A stretch of 64,000 bases of DNA from Ashinkailepas kermadecensis. Its lineage: Eukaryota > Arthropoda > Thecostraca > Neolepadidae. The notes under the pieces are model-generated. The model was not told the DNA's origin. It was given only the letters and a program-made list of their open reading frames with translations, and did not search any database. Both the position numbers and the translations under genes were made by a program. This document shows, piece by piece, positions 1 to 11,258 of this stretch (positions within the stretch are counted from its first letter, which is position 1; the number at the start of each line of letters is the position of its first letter). Where the stretch lies: the NCBI GenBank assembly GCA_034440615.1, contig JAOTOM010005145.1:589001-653000 (forward strand). Direction: 5' to 3'.

Positions 1-570
1 CGAAGATCGACCAATGGAAAGCGAGACATTTGAAGGAGAGCAGGTTTGGGAATTTCCCATACGAAAGGTTTTCTTTTGCAATGTTGATATGGACTTGAGC
101 TGTCACTTCAGATCAATCCACCCATTCAAATATGGTAAATTTGCAGGTTGTAAGCTTACCATGCAAAAATTCCAAGCAATGAAAAATTGCCTTAAACTGG
201 GAACTTGCCAAAAGTGTGAGGGGTAATGCTTACCTACCTACTTGAAGATTACTGCCTAACCCAAAACCTATCCAGTCAGGTTTGATGATAGCATCAGCTG
301 CTGGTGTCTTGTTTAGCTAGGTAGGTACATAGGTATATTATGTTGTGATTATTGTGATAGATGTCAGCTTTTTATATTCACATGCGCCAATTGAACCAAT
401 TACAGTGCAGCATTTTTGTGACAATAGCTACACAGTTCTCACCAAAGCATCTTCAAAATCCATCTCATCTATCAATCAGCTAGTTTACTTCAGGCAAATT
501 CACTGGTTGAAAATGATATCAATATAGGGTGCACATGCTGCCAAGCCAGCCAAGCTACAATTTGAGGGAT
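1..570. other. AT-rich sequence without a gene
   Basis: No coding signature on either strand; the open frames are under 75 codons and show no motif. Two runs of the ACCTACCTA / TAGGTAGGTA motif occur near 227-243 and 316-335. The same motif recurs near 4875-4920 and 38925-38945. I see nothing else. Confidence 0.6.
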
Positions 571-876
571 TTGATAAAGTCAAAGTCATAAAGTCATAAA
601 GTGTTAAGGCTTAATAAGAGCCACAGGGGCCCATCTGGGTTAAGCCTATCTAGAAAAGGTACTAGAAATGTACATATTCTCACCCCAATCAATCCCTAAT
701 CCCAAGTTCCTAGGAAGTTATATATCCCAGCCTATCTAGCATCATCCACTTGCTATTGCATAACACCCTCAACAATTGCAAGCTCCTCCCATCATACCCA
801 TTGTGCTACCATAGCCCCTGCTTAAAGGGGTCTGTGCCATGCACATTTAACATAAATATTATCCCCTCCATCCAAA
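571..876 (-). repeat. CR1 copy A 3' untranslated tail
   Basis: This follows the ORF2 stop in the sense of the minus strand. It is more than 85% alike by eye to 5214-5450 and to 27411-27640, and ends in the octamer repeat. It contains the plus-strand landmark AGAGCCACAGGGGCCCATCT. CR1 tails are recognised by the element's reverse transcriptase, so a shared tail marks a family that can be mobilised by the same enzyme. Confidence 0.85.
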
Positions 877-3648
877 TTAGAAATCAAAAACAAGATTTTC
901 CTGCCTAAAAAATTTGTCCACCCTACTTTTAAATACATTCAATGAGGAACTCCCCACAACATCAGCAGGCAGCCCATTCCACTGATCAACAACCCTTTGA
1001 CTGAAGACCTGCTGTCGCTTAACTGTCCTACACCTCAACTTGTCTAACCTGAGTTGGTGACCCCTGTGTGATACTTTAAACTGAAGAGCACCATTTAAAT
1101 TGACCTGATCTAGTCCTTTAACAATTTTGTACATTTCAATCATGTTCCCCCTTAATCTCCTATACTTGAGTGAGTACATATCTAATGCCACAAGCCTTTC
1201 TCCATATTCTAAGCTACCTAGTCCACTGATGAGTTTAGTTGCTTTGCGTTGCACTCTTTCTAACTTGTCTATATCTTTTTCTAGGTAGGGGCTCCAAGCT
1301 TGCACAGAATATTCCAAGTGGGGTCGCACATATGCTAAGTACAGTTTTTTCATGACTTCCTTGCTCTTATACATCACCCTTCTATTAATGAGTCCCAGCA
1401 TTCTGAGTGTCCTGTTCCTAGCTGAGCTACATTGTTTCTCTGCTTTAATGTCATTTGAAACCAACACACCTAAGTCCCTTTCCTCTTCAATAACATCCAG
1501 TTCCCTCCCTCCCATTGTATATCTGAAAGTCTCACCTCCAGACCCCAGATGCATTACCTTACACTTGTCATAGTTAAAAGACATCTGCCATTGATCAGCC
1601 CACTTTTTTAGGTCCTCCAAGTCTAGTTGAATATTACTAGATTGATCACAACTGTTTGCCACTCCTACCAGTTTGATGTCATCAACAAATTTGAACACTA
1701 TTCCTCAGCCCTACCTCAATGTTATTTACAAAGATGATAAAGAGAAGTGGCCCTAGAACAGAGCCCTGTGGTACTCCACTCAGCACATCCTTCCAATCAG
1801 ATTTACATCCATTTAACATTACCCTTTGTTTCCTTCCCCTCAACCATGCTTCAATCCAACCTAGAACTTTTCCAACAATCCCATGTTGCTGTAGTTGATG
1901 AATTAGCCTCCTATGTGGAACTTTATCAAAAGCTTTGCTAAAGTCCAAGTACACAACATCCATCCTGTTTTGATTGTCTACTTCTTTAGTAACATACTCC
2001 ATGAACTCCAAAAGGTTAGTTAAACAAGACCTTCGAGATCGAAATCCATGTTGAGTATCCCTTAAAAGATTGTGCCTATCAAGATGAATCTGAACATTCT
2101 GTTTAACCAGTTTTTCTAGTACCTTGCAAACTATTGAGGTCAAACTGACTGGCCTGTAGTTCCCTACACACTTCATACTTCCCTTTTTGAAAATTGGAAC
2201 TACATTTGCATTTCTCCAATCTTCAGGCACTTCAGAGTATTCCATAGACCGCCTGAAAAGTATACCTAGAGGAACTGCTAAAGCTTTAGCACACTCTACT
2301 AAGACCCTAGCATATATATCATCTGGTCCAGAAGCTTTATTAGGCTTTATATTCTGCAACTGCTTTTCTACAGCTTCTGTAGTTATTGTAAGATACTCCA
2401 ACCTATCACCTGTCATGGCATATGATTCAGTTGTTTCTATTCTACCAGAATTATCCTGAGTAAAGACTGATGAGAATTGCTTGCTTAAGGATTCCACAAT
2501 ATCACAATCATCAACCACTAATTTCCCATCTACCTCCAGTGGTCCTACACCACACTTTTTAGCCTTAAATTTGTAGAAACTAAAGAATCTCTTAGCATTA
2601 CCTGCTGAACATTCCCGAGCTAATTTGATTTCAGCCAGTCTTTTAGATGCCCTAACACACCTCCTAACTTTATTTCTAGCTATTTGATATGATTTGAGGT
2701 TTACCTCAGAGTTAGCATATTTTAGTTTCTTGAATGCCTGCTTCTTTGACTCCAGTAAATGCTTTACTTCCCTGGTCAGCCATGAAGGGAGCTGAACCCT
2801 GGTTAATCTAATTTGCCTATTGGGAATGAACCTATCCTGACCTTGAAATAGTTTATGTTTTATCATTCTCCACATTTCATAAGCATCTAAGCCTTTCAAT
2901 AAGTCTTCCCAATCAATTTCATTCAGGAAGATCCTGAACTCATTGTAATTCCCTTTAGCAAAATTAGGAATCAATGTCTTATTGGTTCCTACATTTCCAA
3001 CATACAATGAGAAGCGTATAATATTGTGATCACTATTACCCAAAGTCTCTCCTATGTTCACATTTTGTACAAAATTTTCCTCATTAGTAAGCACAAGATC
3101 TAATATTTCCTTTTCCCTTGTAGGTTCATGTATCATTTGAAAAAGAAATTCTCCTCAAAACAATCCATGAAGCTTCTTCCCGATTTGTTTAGACCTATAG
3201 TTTTGCTTCCCAATCCTGTTATGTTGAAATCCCCCAACAAAACAGTTCTCTCCTTTACTCTCCTACTTATCTCTTCCTGCATCAACCTGTCCGTGTTTTC
3301 ATTCTGGTCTGGAGGTCTATAGAATGCCCCAACCCTAAATTGTGTTCCATTTTTCAGAATGATATCTAACCACAAGGATTCTATACCTTCATCATGTACA
3401 CTATCTTCTATGGAATGACATTTCATTTCTTGTCTGACATACAACAGTATACCTCCTCCTATCCTTGCCTGCCTTTGATAAGCATGCATGTTGTGGCCTG
3501 TCAATTCGAATTCTTGCAGGTTGTCTCCAAAAATGCTTTCATTAACCCATGCCTCTGTTATGCATACCAAATCTAGCTTTTCAGACAACATATAAGCATG
3601 CAGTTCCCCAATTTTGTTCCTAACACTTCTGGCATTGACGTAAAACAT
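877..3648 (-). pseudogene. CR1 copy A ORF2: endonuclease-reverse transcriptase, two frameshifts
   Basis: The protein would nick target DNA and copy its own RNA at the nick. Segment 1 (3648-3133) holds the APE-like endonuclease start: NARSVRNK, ITEAW, GGGILLYVR, FYRPP and LLGDFN. Segment 2 (3136-1682) continues with the endonuclease end (LGNSDHNIIRF, catalytic SDH) and the reverse transcriptase motifs GPDDIYARVL, YRPVSLTS, QHGFR, YLDFSKAFDKVPHRR and GVPQGSVLGPLLF. Segment 3 (1698-877) begins at the active-site motif, which reads FVDD rather than the usual FADD, and carries the thumb and C-terminal region (AYVRPHLEYSVQAW). One-base shifts lie near 3133-3136, inside the endonuclease domain, and near 1682-1698, just before the active site. 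The 4-base ATGA overlap at the first break mimics translational coupling but splits one domain, so a mutation is more likely. The first Met, 3646-3648, follows an in-frame TAG with no other Met between. Confidence 0.9.
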
Positions 3649-3715
3649 GATAAACCATTCCTTCCCTTGTTTGCAAGACTTCTCTCTCTATCAGCTACAT
3701 CCCCCCATGACCTGC

Positions 3716-4459
3716 CTAGTTTCCCTGTTTCCTATTGAGAGCCTCCTCATACCTATTGCTGAGCAATTCAACTCCTCTCTTGCTCAAATGTAACCCATCT
3801 AATGCAAACATTTCAGTCTTCCCCCAGAAATCCCCCCACAAATCCAAGAACCCCACGCCAAGTTCCTTACAAATCTTGGCCACCCTGGTATTCAACCCAA
3901 TGGCCCTCGAGTACCACTCTATGCTTGCGTTAACCATAGGGAGGATGGATGTTACCATTCCTCGTTTCCTACTTACAGCTAGCCTACCTATCAAAGCCCT
4001 ATACTCTTGTATTGTTTCCTCTGTTTTTGCTTTTCCTACATCATTTACACCAACCTGCACAATTACCGTTGTGCTCTCTCCACTACCCTTCATTACTCCT
4101 TCTATCCTATCACCAACATCCTTTACCTGGGCCCCTGGGAAGCAAACACGAATCCGTTTGTTGGGGTTCCTGCTACAAAAAGTACGGTCCATGTACCTAA
4201 CTCTTGAGTCCCCTATAACTAAAACCTCCCCCTCTCTATCCTCAGCTACCTGGTCATTCCTACCTTCCTCTTTAGCAGCATTACTATCTCTCCCTTGCAG
4301 TACCTCAAACCTATTATTAGTTTCAATGCCTTTGTCCATTTTCCTTAATTGATATGTGAATATATATACAGCTGTGTTGTATGGAGTTGTTTCACTAAAA
4401 CTATTCTTTCTATTGTCAACAATTTTGCACCATAATTGGTGAGATTGGTGCACACACAA
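3716..4459 (-). CDS. CR1 copy A ORF1 with SGNH-hydrolase (esterase-like) domain
   Basis: 247 codons are open; the Met at residue 41 (codon 4337-4339) is the likelier start, giving about 207 residues. The SGNH blocks are visible: VIGDSRVRYMD with nucleophile Ser85, GVND with Asn139, and DGLHLSKRG with Asp221 and His224 (numbered from the upstream Met). Esterase-type ORF1 proteins are established for some CR1-like LINEs; a lipid or membrane role is proposed there but the substrate is not known. It lies 67 bases upstream of ORF2, the expected bicistronic order. The open frame is intact although ORF2 is broken. No RNA-binding zinc knuckle or PHD finger is visible. Confidence 0.85.
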   Translation of the reverse strand: MCVHQSHQLWCKIVDNRKNSFSETTPYNTAVYIFTYQLRKMDKGIETNNRFEVLQGRDSNAAKEEGRNDQVAEDREGEVLVIGDSRVRYMDRTFCSRNPNKRIRVCFPGAQVKDVGDRIEGVMKGSGESTTVIVQVGVNDVGKAKTEETIQEYRALIGRLAVSRKRGMVTSILPMVNASIEWYSRAIGLNTRVAKICKELGVGFLDLWGDFWGKTEMFALDGLHLSKRGVELLSNRYEEALNRKQGN

Positions 4460-5213
4460 ATAAAACTAGTATAGATCACAATCGCAACATGCATCATATG
4501 TGTAGCTAAACGACACCCAAGCAGCTGATTGCTATTGCCCAGGGCTGGCCATGTGGGACAAATTTCCATGTGGGACAAATTTTTTATATACAATTTTACA
4601 ACTTTTTTCTTTATATAACATTTAAATACAAAACCTAATCTAACCTTACAGACCTGGCATGACTCGTTTTTAAAGAAAAAGGAATACAATTTTTGAAAGT
4701 GCAAAATGTCCAATTTTATTTCTGGAGGGAGAGGATGAAGTTTCAGACTTAAACAAAAGTCTAATCCAACATAACCTAACCAAACCTAACCACTTTGTTT
4801 GCTTCATGGAGATAAAACTTATGTAAAACTTGTCTCAGATACCATAAACTACAATAATACTACCCAATATTACCTAGATACCTACCTAGATTGGTAGGTA
4901 CCTACCTAGTTGGGCACCTAGAAACTTAAATACCACTGGGAGAATATATGGATGCAAGAGAGGGTGCAAGCTTATTACATCAGAACAAAAAGCAACAAGC
5001 AAGCAAAGAAAGAAACAGCAAAGGAAGAACATCAATGCCCCACATGTGTGTAGTCATTGCAAGTTTTCCTGAGTGCTCATGTGCATTACCTAGTATGGCA
5101 TATAGGTAGATGCAGTTCAAATTAAAAATGATATGAATACCATCTGTGTATGTTTGAGCCTGTCAAAAGCAATGACTGCAAAAATGTTGCTGGTCAGAGT
5201 GGAGAGCCAAATT
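4460..5213. other. Spacer between the two CR1 copies
   Basis: No gene. An AACATAACCTAACCAAACCTAACC-like cluster lies at about 4768-4792 and resembles interstitial arthropod telomere-type repeat. Positions 4812-4862 match 31703-31755 (AAAACTTGTCTC followed by AGATACC and CAATAATA), so this is a dispersed repeat of unknown type. ACCTACCTAG strings in both orientations at 4875-4920 could fold back. It may include the 5' UTR of CR1 copy A. Confidence 0.6.
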
Positions 5214-8200
5214 GTCATAAAGTCATAAAGTATAAAGTATTAAGGCTTAATAAGAGCCACAGGGGCCCATCTGGGTTAAGCCTATATAGAAAAGGTACTA
5301 TAAATGTACATAATATCACTCCAATCAATCCCTTATCCCAAGTTCCTAGGAAGCTATATGTCCCAGCCTATCTAGCACCACTCACTTGCTACCACATAAC
5401 ACCCTCAACAATCACAAGCTCCTCCCATCATACCCATCGTGCCACCATAGACAATCTCATCAGCATCACATCCAGAAGGAAGGTGCCAAATCCACTGCTA
5501 GGCACACCCCACACAAATTCATAAAGCATTCAGACTTAATAAGAGACTCACTTGCTATTGCATAATACACTCAACAATTACAAACTCCTCCCATCATACC
5601 CATTGTGCTACCATAGACAATCTCATCAGTATCACATCCCAAAGGAAGGTGCTGAATCCACAGCTAGGTACACCCTATATAAAGTTATAAAGCGTTTAGA
5701 CTTAATAAGAGACTCATTTGCTATTGCATAACACACTCAACAATTACAAACTCCTCCCAACTCCCAACTCCTCCCTGGAATAAAGAAAAGCAAGCCCCCT
5801 ATTCTTATAATGATTGTCTATGCCGTTTTTAAAGATGTTCAGTGTGTTGCTTCTGACAATGGCTCCTGGCAGCTGGTTCCAGTGTTCTACTACCCTGTTG
5901 GTGAAGAAAGACTGTCTTAACCTTGTCCTGCTGTGATTAACTTTAATTTTGAATTGATGACCTCTAATTGCATCATTTCTGTTAAATTCAAACATTTCCC
6001 TGAGATATCCCTGTTCCTGACCATGAACAAATTTAAAAACCTCGATGAGATCTTCTCTCAGTCTTCTATATCTAAGTGAAAACATATTCAATTTCTTCAA
6101 TCTTTCCTCATATGCCAGGTTGCCTATACCATTTACCATTTTTGTTGCCCTCTTTTGTACTCTCTCTAAAAGCCAACAATCTTTCTCATAACTAGGGTAC
6201 CAAGCTTGGACACAGTATTCCAAATGTGGCCTGACATATGCACAGTAAAGCTTCCTGATGACCTCACTTTTGTATGACACATTCCTCTGTATTGCCCCAG
6301 GCATTCTTAGTGCCTTCTTCCTGGCTTCTTTGGTCTGTTCTGATGCCCCCAATTTTGTGTTCAAAATAACACCTAAGTCCTTCTCCTGCTGCGTCATAGA
6401 TAGTACTTGGCCACCCATCAAGTATGGAGCCTTCATATGCTGCCTACCTTCATGCATGACTTTGCACTTATCAAAATTAAACTTCATTTGCCATTTTTCG
6501 GACCACTTCACTAGCTCGTCTAAGTCTTTCTGCAGCAAAACCTGCTCATTGTGCCCTGTTATTGCCCTAAAGATCTTCAAATCATCCGCAAATTTCAAAA
6601 CCTTACTGCTTAGGCCACATTCAATGCTATTCACATATATAATGAACAATAGCGGCCTGAGTACCGACCCCTGGGGGACTCCACTCAGAACATTTTGCCA
6701 TGATGACTTTGTACCATTTAGCATCACTCTCTGCTGTCTATCTGAAAGCCACAACTCTATCCATTTTAGGATGCTACCTGCAATACCATGGACCTGAAGC
6801 TGCATCATTAACCGTTTATGGGGTACCTTGTCAAAGGCCTTACTAAAGTCAAGATATGCTACATCAACCTGATTTCCCTGATCAAATTGTTCTGTAACAA
6901 AATTCAAAAAGTCCAAGAGATTTGTGAGACACGATCACCCTTTTCTAAACCCATGTTGAGTATCTTGAATCAATCTGTTTCCTTCCAGAAAACTAACTAT
7001 TCTATCCTTGATAATTGATTCGAGTACCTTGCAGACTAGGGATGTGAGGCTTACTGGCCTATAGTTTTCAACTTTCCCTCTTTCTCCTTTCTTGAAAATA
7101 GGAACTACATTTGCCCTTTTCCAATCTGTTGGAATTTCATTTTGTGAAACTGATCTACAAAATATTATACTAAGTGGAATTGCCACTTCCTTTTCAGCTT
7201 CCCGCAATACCCTAGCATAAATTCCGTCGGGTCCTGCTGCCTTGTTCGGCTTTATTTTTCTGATATAATTGAAAACAATATCACTATTAATGAAATAAAC
7301 ATCGTGTATCTGATCACCTGTCACTGAACTGTGGTTCACGGTTGGCAGATTAGTCACATCCTCCACTGTAAACACTGATTTAAGCTGCTTGCTCAGCTCC
7401 TCAACCATCTCACCATCCTCACTCAATATAGTCCTATTTACTTTCAGTGGACCAATTGTGCTTGAAACTTTACTTAGCTTGTAGAAACTAAAGAACTTTT
7501 TACTGTCCCCATTACAGTTCCTAGCCAAATCCAATTCTTTTGCTCTCTTTGCTGCTCTGATTTTCTGCTTCACCGCATCTCTAGATTTTTGATACGGCCT
7601 TAGATTTACGATATTTGAAGCTTCCTTAAATACCCTAAATGCATCTTTCTTAGCCTTAATTGCTTTCATCACATCTGGTGTAAGCCATGCTGGCTTTCCT
7701 ACCCTTCTTTTGCTCCTTTGCTTTTGGGGGACATGTCTAATCTGAATTTCCCTCAAGTAGGATTTGAACTTTTCCCACATTTCACAGGCATTTAAATCGA
7801 AGAATTCTTCTTCCCATTTTATGGCACTTAAAGCCTCTCTCATGCAGTCAAAGTCTGCCCTGTTAAAATTTGGAATCTTTGCCAAATTATCCTTCATTGT
7901 CCCTGCTACCTATGCCTGGAATCTCACTACGTTATGGTTACTTCTTCCGAGAGTTTCTCCTACAGTCAAGTCTTGAACTAAATCACTTAAATCTGAGAAG
8001 ACAAGGTCCAAGAATGAGCCCTGCCTGGTTGGTTCCGTTACAAACTGGTGTAAGAACAACTCCTCTTCAAGGCATTTCCTAAACAGTTTACATGATGGGG
8101 AGCCAACACCAACATTTTCATATCCTTTTAGATTAAAGTCACCAAGAATAAGGCATTTCCTCTGAAAGTTTCTACTGATTTCCTCACAAATCACCTTATC

Positions 8201-8225
8201 GAGCTCCAGTTGCTGAGAAAGGACA
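5214..8225 (-). mobile_element. CR1-like non-LTR retrotransposon, copy B (5'-truncated)
   Basis: Minus strand, same orientation as copy A and just beyond it. It keeps the middle and end of the endonuclease, the whole reverse transcriptase and a long 3' tail made of about three ~165-bp subunits (plus-strand landmark CACTTGCTATTGCATAA at about 5384, 5549 and 5715), ending in octamer repeats at 5214-5240. The LINE-like reading fades above about 8225, so ORF1 and the endonuclease start are missing, as expected for 5' truncation during target-primed insertion. Compared with copy A the protein is clearly diverged, but the 3' tail is nearly the same. Confidence 0.88.
5744..8225 (-). pseudogene. CR1 copy B ORF2: endonuclease-reverse transcriptase with two in-frame stops
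   Basis: A single reading frame is interrupted by TAG at 7910-7912 and TGA at 6935-6937, the latter a likely CGA-to-TGA change inside GFRKG-RSCLTNLL. Endonuclease: CLILGDFNLKG and LGRSNHNVVRF, where the catalytic SDH is SNH. Reverse transcriptase: GPDGIYARVL, YRPVSLTSLVCKVLE, QHGFR, YLDFSKAFDKVPHKR, GVPQGSVLRPLLF (Gly replaced by Arg in the usual VLGPLLF) and the active site KFADDLKIF. The C-terminal region matches copy A (AYVRPHLEYCVQAW). The frame runs into the 3' tail and stops at 5744. The N-terminal endonuclease motifs (NARS, TEAW) are absent. It cannot make an active protein. Confidence 0.9.
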
Positions 8226-8344
8226 TATTTTTGACAACATAGGCACATGTTATCCTCATGCTCCAACACGATATGAGAGAGGTACATAAAAAGGTGTTTC
8301 ATTTGGGTATATATAATGAAGAATAATGCACAATTTCCAAACAA

Positions 8345-9711
8345 ATATAACAGCCTAACATATTCTCACCTAACATATGCTAACCTACTGATGTTAGTTC
8401 TAATGTAATGACAAAAATGAATAAGTCTGCATCATCTGCATGTTGATGCTAAATGGTGTGATTTCAAATGGTGAATGTCTAGCTGATATGTGGTTTCCCA
8501 AATAAATGGTGAAAACAAGAAGTGGTGGCACATTTGCACTTTAAGGTATTTTTTGAATACATGGAATTTCTTTGTCCAATGCAATGCTTATGAATGTGAT
8601 TAACATGATGTGACCACTCATGTTTTTAGGTTAACAGCCTCCATGCAATGCCACATGCCTAATGTTACAGTTCATGAAATTCAGAGATGCCATTTCCAGC
8701 TCCTTCGTCCCCCACAATGGCAACACCCATGGTCGATGTCCGTTGTGGATGTCCCTCTTGACCATGCAATGGTCCAATTTTTCCATGGAGCAGTATGAAA
8801 AGTTTACTGGATGATAAAAAATAATGGGAAGTCAAATGTTGAATTTCATATACCAAGTGCCAATTATTTTCTACTTATAATTTTAGACTTCCTCATTTAG
8901 TTTTGATCTGTGACAACTGTGATCACAATGTTTTATTGAAGTGTACATTTTCATCCAATGCATAATTATGGCTGGCTGACACCCATCTATGCATATATAT
9001 CATGCTGAGTGACTGAACGGTTGCTTAGCATATACTGATCAGATGAACTGTGAGATACAAAACGTCCATGACACACCATGCAACCTATGCAAGTTTACAA
9101 TTTCTTATTGCATTTCATGATTGCATTCAGTTGTGATAATTCCATAGCTATGTACTGTATGATTATTGGAATACAAGCCATGGCCTATGAAGTCACAGGT
9201 CTGGACATCCTTTTCAAAAGGTAGTAGTACTACTTTGCATTTCATCATCAAAGAGAGAACAATGTTCCAGATTGCAAGAATGCAGAACATTCTCTTTTCC
9301 CAAGCCAATTTATTGTCAATATCTTGTTTTACCTAAAGTAAATGTATTTTTCCCATAAGTTAGTCTGTGACTGGTTGTAAACTTTACAAGGTATGTGAAC
9401 AAACAATGAAAAAACATATCAAAGGTGTTGAATCCATTTCCTGTTGAGTCGCCCAGCTCCATGTGCACGTGCTCGGGCGTGATGCCATGTGCCTGCGGCA
9501 GGTGCCGGCGGTCCTGTCATGGACGGTCAGCCGCCGGCCGGCAGACTTCACATGGATGCTCTCACAGTTGACGGTACAGGTGAGGGCTCTGGTGGGTGCT
9601 GCCTAGGGTGTGCTGAGCATCAGGTAGGTGTTCTGGCCTTATAGTCTATTGAACACCAAGTGGGTGTTTAGGCGCATTATGCTCTACTGGTCTTCATGTG
9701 AGTGTTCTAGC
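8345..9711. other. Unique sequence, AT-rich then GC-rich
   Basis: No gene is supported. About 8590-8625 carries GTGATTAA...GACCACTCA, which recurs at 39077-39103 and in reverse near 45793-45816, so it belongs to a dispersed repeat. Base composition switches to GC-rich at about 9440-9560. Otherwise I see nothing. Confidence 0.5.
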
Positions 9712-10057
9712 CAGTGACGAATCCAGGGGGCGTGGGGCCATGACCTCCTTGGGTTCTGAAGGGGCTGAAGGGGCTGTTGAACACGTTATGCTTTAACATA
9801 GGCCGTGGCAAAGCACATAATACAATTTTCGCTGCAGGACAGGGTTTGTCTTGTGCTTTCTAATCCTGAATGCGATGAGTAAAATTTTTGGATAGCTGAA
9901 TGTGGAGAGGATATTCTTCCTCAAACATGTGGCATCAGAATCTCAGTTTGTACTTTACAGTGAATCTTGCACACTTTATCTCAGATCAGTTCATTTTCCA
10001 CAGCACCACCCAACCTCCCAATGAGAAAATGCGAGTATATTTTTTCGAGAAGATAAT

Positions 10058-10095
10058 GCCTGGATGCCTGGATGTCTGGATGTCTGGATGCCTGA
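10058..10095. repeat. 8-bp microsatellite (CTGGATGC/T)
   Basis: About four and a half tandem copies of CTGGATG(C/T) ending in CCTGAAAT. A short, ordinary slippage repeat. Confidence 0.8.
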
Positions 10096-10129
10096 AATCC
10101 AGAAGCAGCTTAAATGTCCAATTCTGCTC

Positions 10130-10570
10130 CAGGGGCCATCTGAGAGGCCGGAGAGGGCCCTAGTGCCGACAATTGAAGGGCCCCTGAGCGCACGTGAAGG
10201 GTCCCTGGGCCAACATGAAGGGCCCTTGGAGTGACGAAAGGGCCCCGGGCTGATGGAGATGGTCCCGGACCGATGAATAGGGTCTGGCGTCGACGGAGAG
10301 TTTACACGGGCAAACGCAAAAGTCCGTGCCAACGTAAAGGGCCTCCGGGCCGACGGAGGGGCCACGGGTCGTTGGAAGGGCCCCTGGACTGATGGCAAGG
10401 ATCCGACCAGCAAGGAGGGGCTCCTGAGCCAACGAAGAGGGCCCTTGAGCCTATGGAGATGGTCGCTTCGTCGACTGAAAGGGTCACTGGCGGCTGGAGA
10501 GGTCCCCGAACCGATATGAAGGGTTTCTGGGCCCAGGGGCGCACACAATTTTCCAAAAGGGCGCACACTT
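10130..10570 (+). repeat. Degenerate ~20-bp GC-rich minisatellite, forward arm
   Basis: About twenty imperfect units of the type GGGCCCCGGGCCGAYGAA, with unit length about 19-21 bp. The open frames here are by-products of the repeat. The same repeat reads in the opposite direction from about 10610 onwards. Confidence 0.75.
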
Positions 10571-10609
10571 TTTAAAGGGCCCTGGTAGACTGTGGGGTGG
10601 GCTCCCTTT

Positions 10610-11250
10610 GAGTGATATGTGTCCCTTCACTACTCAGGAGCCCTCGCCGTGGGTTCAGTGGGTTATCTTTGCTTGCCGTGCCGTCACCACCAGGCCGAGG
10701 GCCTTTCCAATGACCCGAGTCCTCCTTCCGTCAGTCCAGGGTCCTTCACATCTGCTTGAGCCCTCTGACGGCCCATGGGCCCTTCATAGAGGTTCGGGCC
10801 CTCTATGGCCCCAATGACCCTGGGTTATCTCTGGTGTCCAAGGGCACTTGTCGTCGGTCCAGGAACACTTAGTTGGCTCAGGGGCCCTCTTTACTGACCG
10901 GAACCCTCCCCGTCAGGCCTGGAGCTCTGAACGACCCGGACTCTCTCCGTCAGCCCATGGTCCTTCATATCGACTTGGGTCCCTCCGTCGGCCCAAGTGC
11001 CTTCCATGCTGACTCGGGGCCCTCATGATGGTCCGGTATCTTTTCCGGTGACTAGGGCTCTGTCGGATGAGGGACCCTCCATCGGTTGAGGTGGCCCTTC
11101 CGTCACCTCAGCTTCCCTCCCCGATGGCACAGGGATTTTTTTTTACGGGCCGGACCCTCTATCAGACCGGGGGCCTTCCACGCACCGGGGAGTCCTCCGT
11201 CCTCCCGGAGACCCTTCACTGGCCCGGCCCGAGGCCCTCAGCCTCCGCTC
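10610..11250 (-). repeat. Degenerate ~20-bp GC-rich minisatellite, reverse arm
   Basis: Units of the type TTCRTCGGCCCGGGGCCC read on the minus strand, that is the reverse complement of 10130-10570. The array resumes after the transposon at 14294-14470, so the transposon sits inside it. It is strongly diverged. Confidence 0.65.
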
Positions 11251-11258
11251 GTGGGCAC
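11251..11258. repeat. 8-bp target site duplication, left (GTGGGCAC)
   Basis: Exact match to 14286-14293. Eight-base duplications are the mark of hAT (and P) superfamily insertion. Confidence 0.9.

Larger units (their letters stand above)
571..4459 (-). mobile_element. CR1-like non-LTR retrotransposon, copy A
   Basis: A nearly full-length LINE read on the minus strand: ORF1 (4459-3716), ORF2 (3648-877, now split into three frames), then a 3' UTR ending at about 571 in tandem TTATGACT-type octamers (plus strand AGTCATAA twice near 583-600). Terminal octamer repeats instead of poly(A) are typical of CR1 elements. The gene order of an SGNH-type ORF1 followed by an endonuclease/reverse transcriptase ORF2 fits CR1/L2-type elements. 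The 5' boundary is uncertain; ORF1 could start at Met codon 4337-4339, and the 5' UTR probably reaches past 4459. No clear target duplication was seen, which is usual for CR1. The copy is dead because ORF2 is frameshifted twice. Confidence 0.9.

Noticed and set aside
3133..3136. ATGA overlap as programmed reinitiation in CR1 copy A
   Set aside because: The break splits the endonuclease domain between GDFN and SDH, so a frameshift mutation is the simpler reading.
4768..4792. True telomere
   Set aside because: Only a few imperfect AACCTAACC units, similar to scattered copies at 36770, 37290 and 45550.
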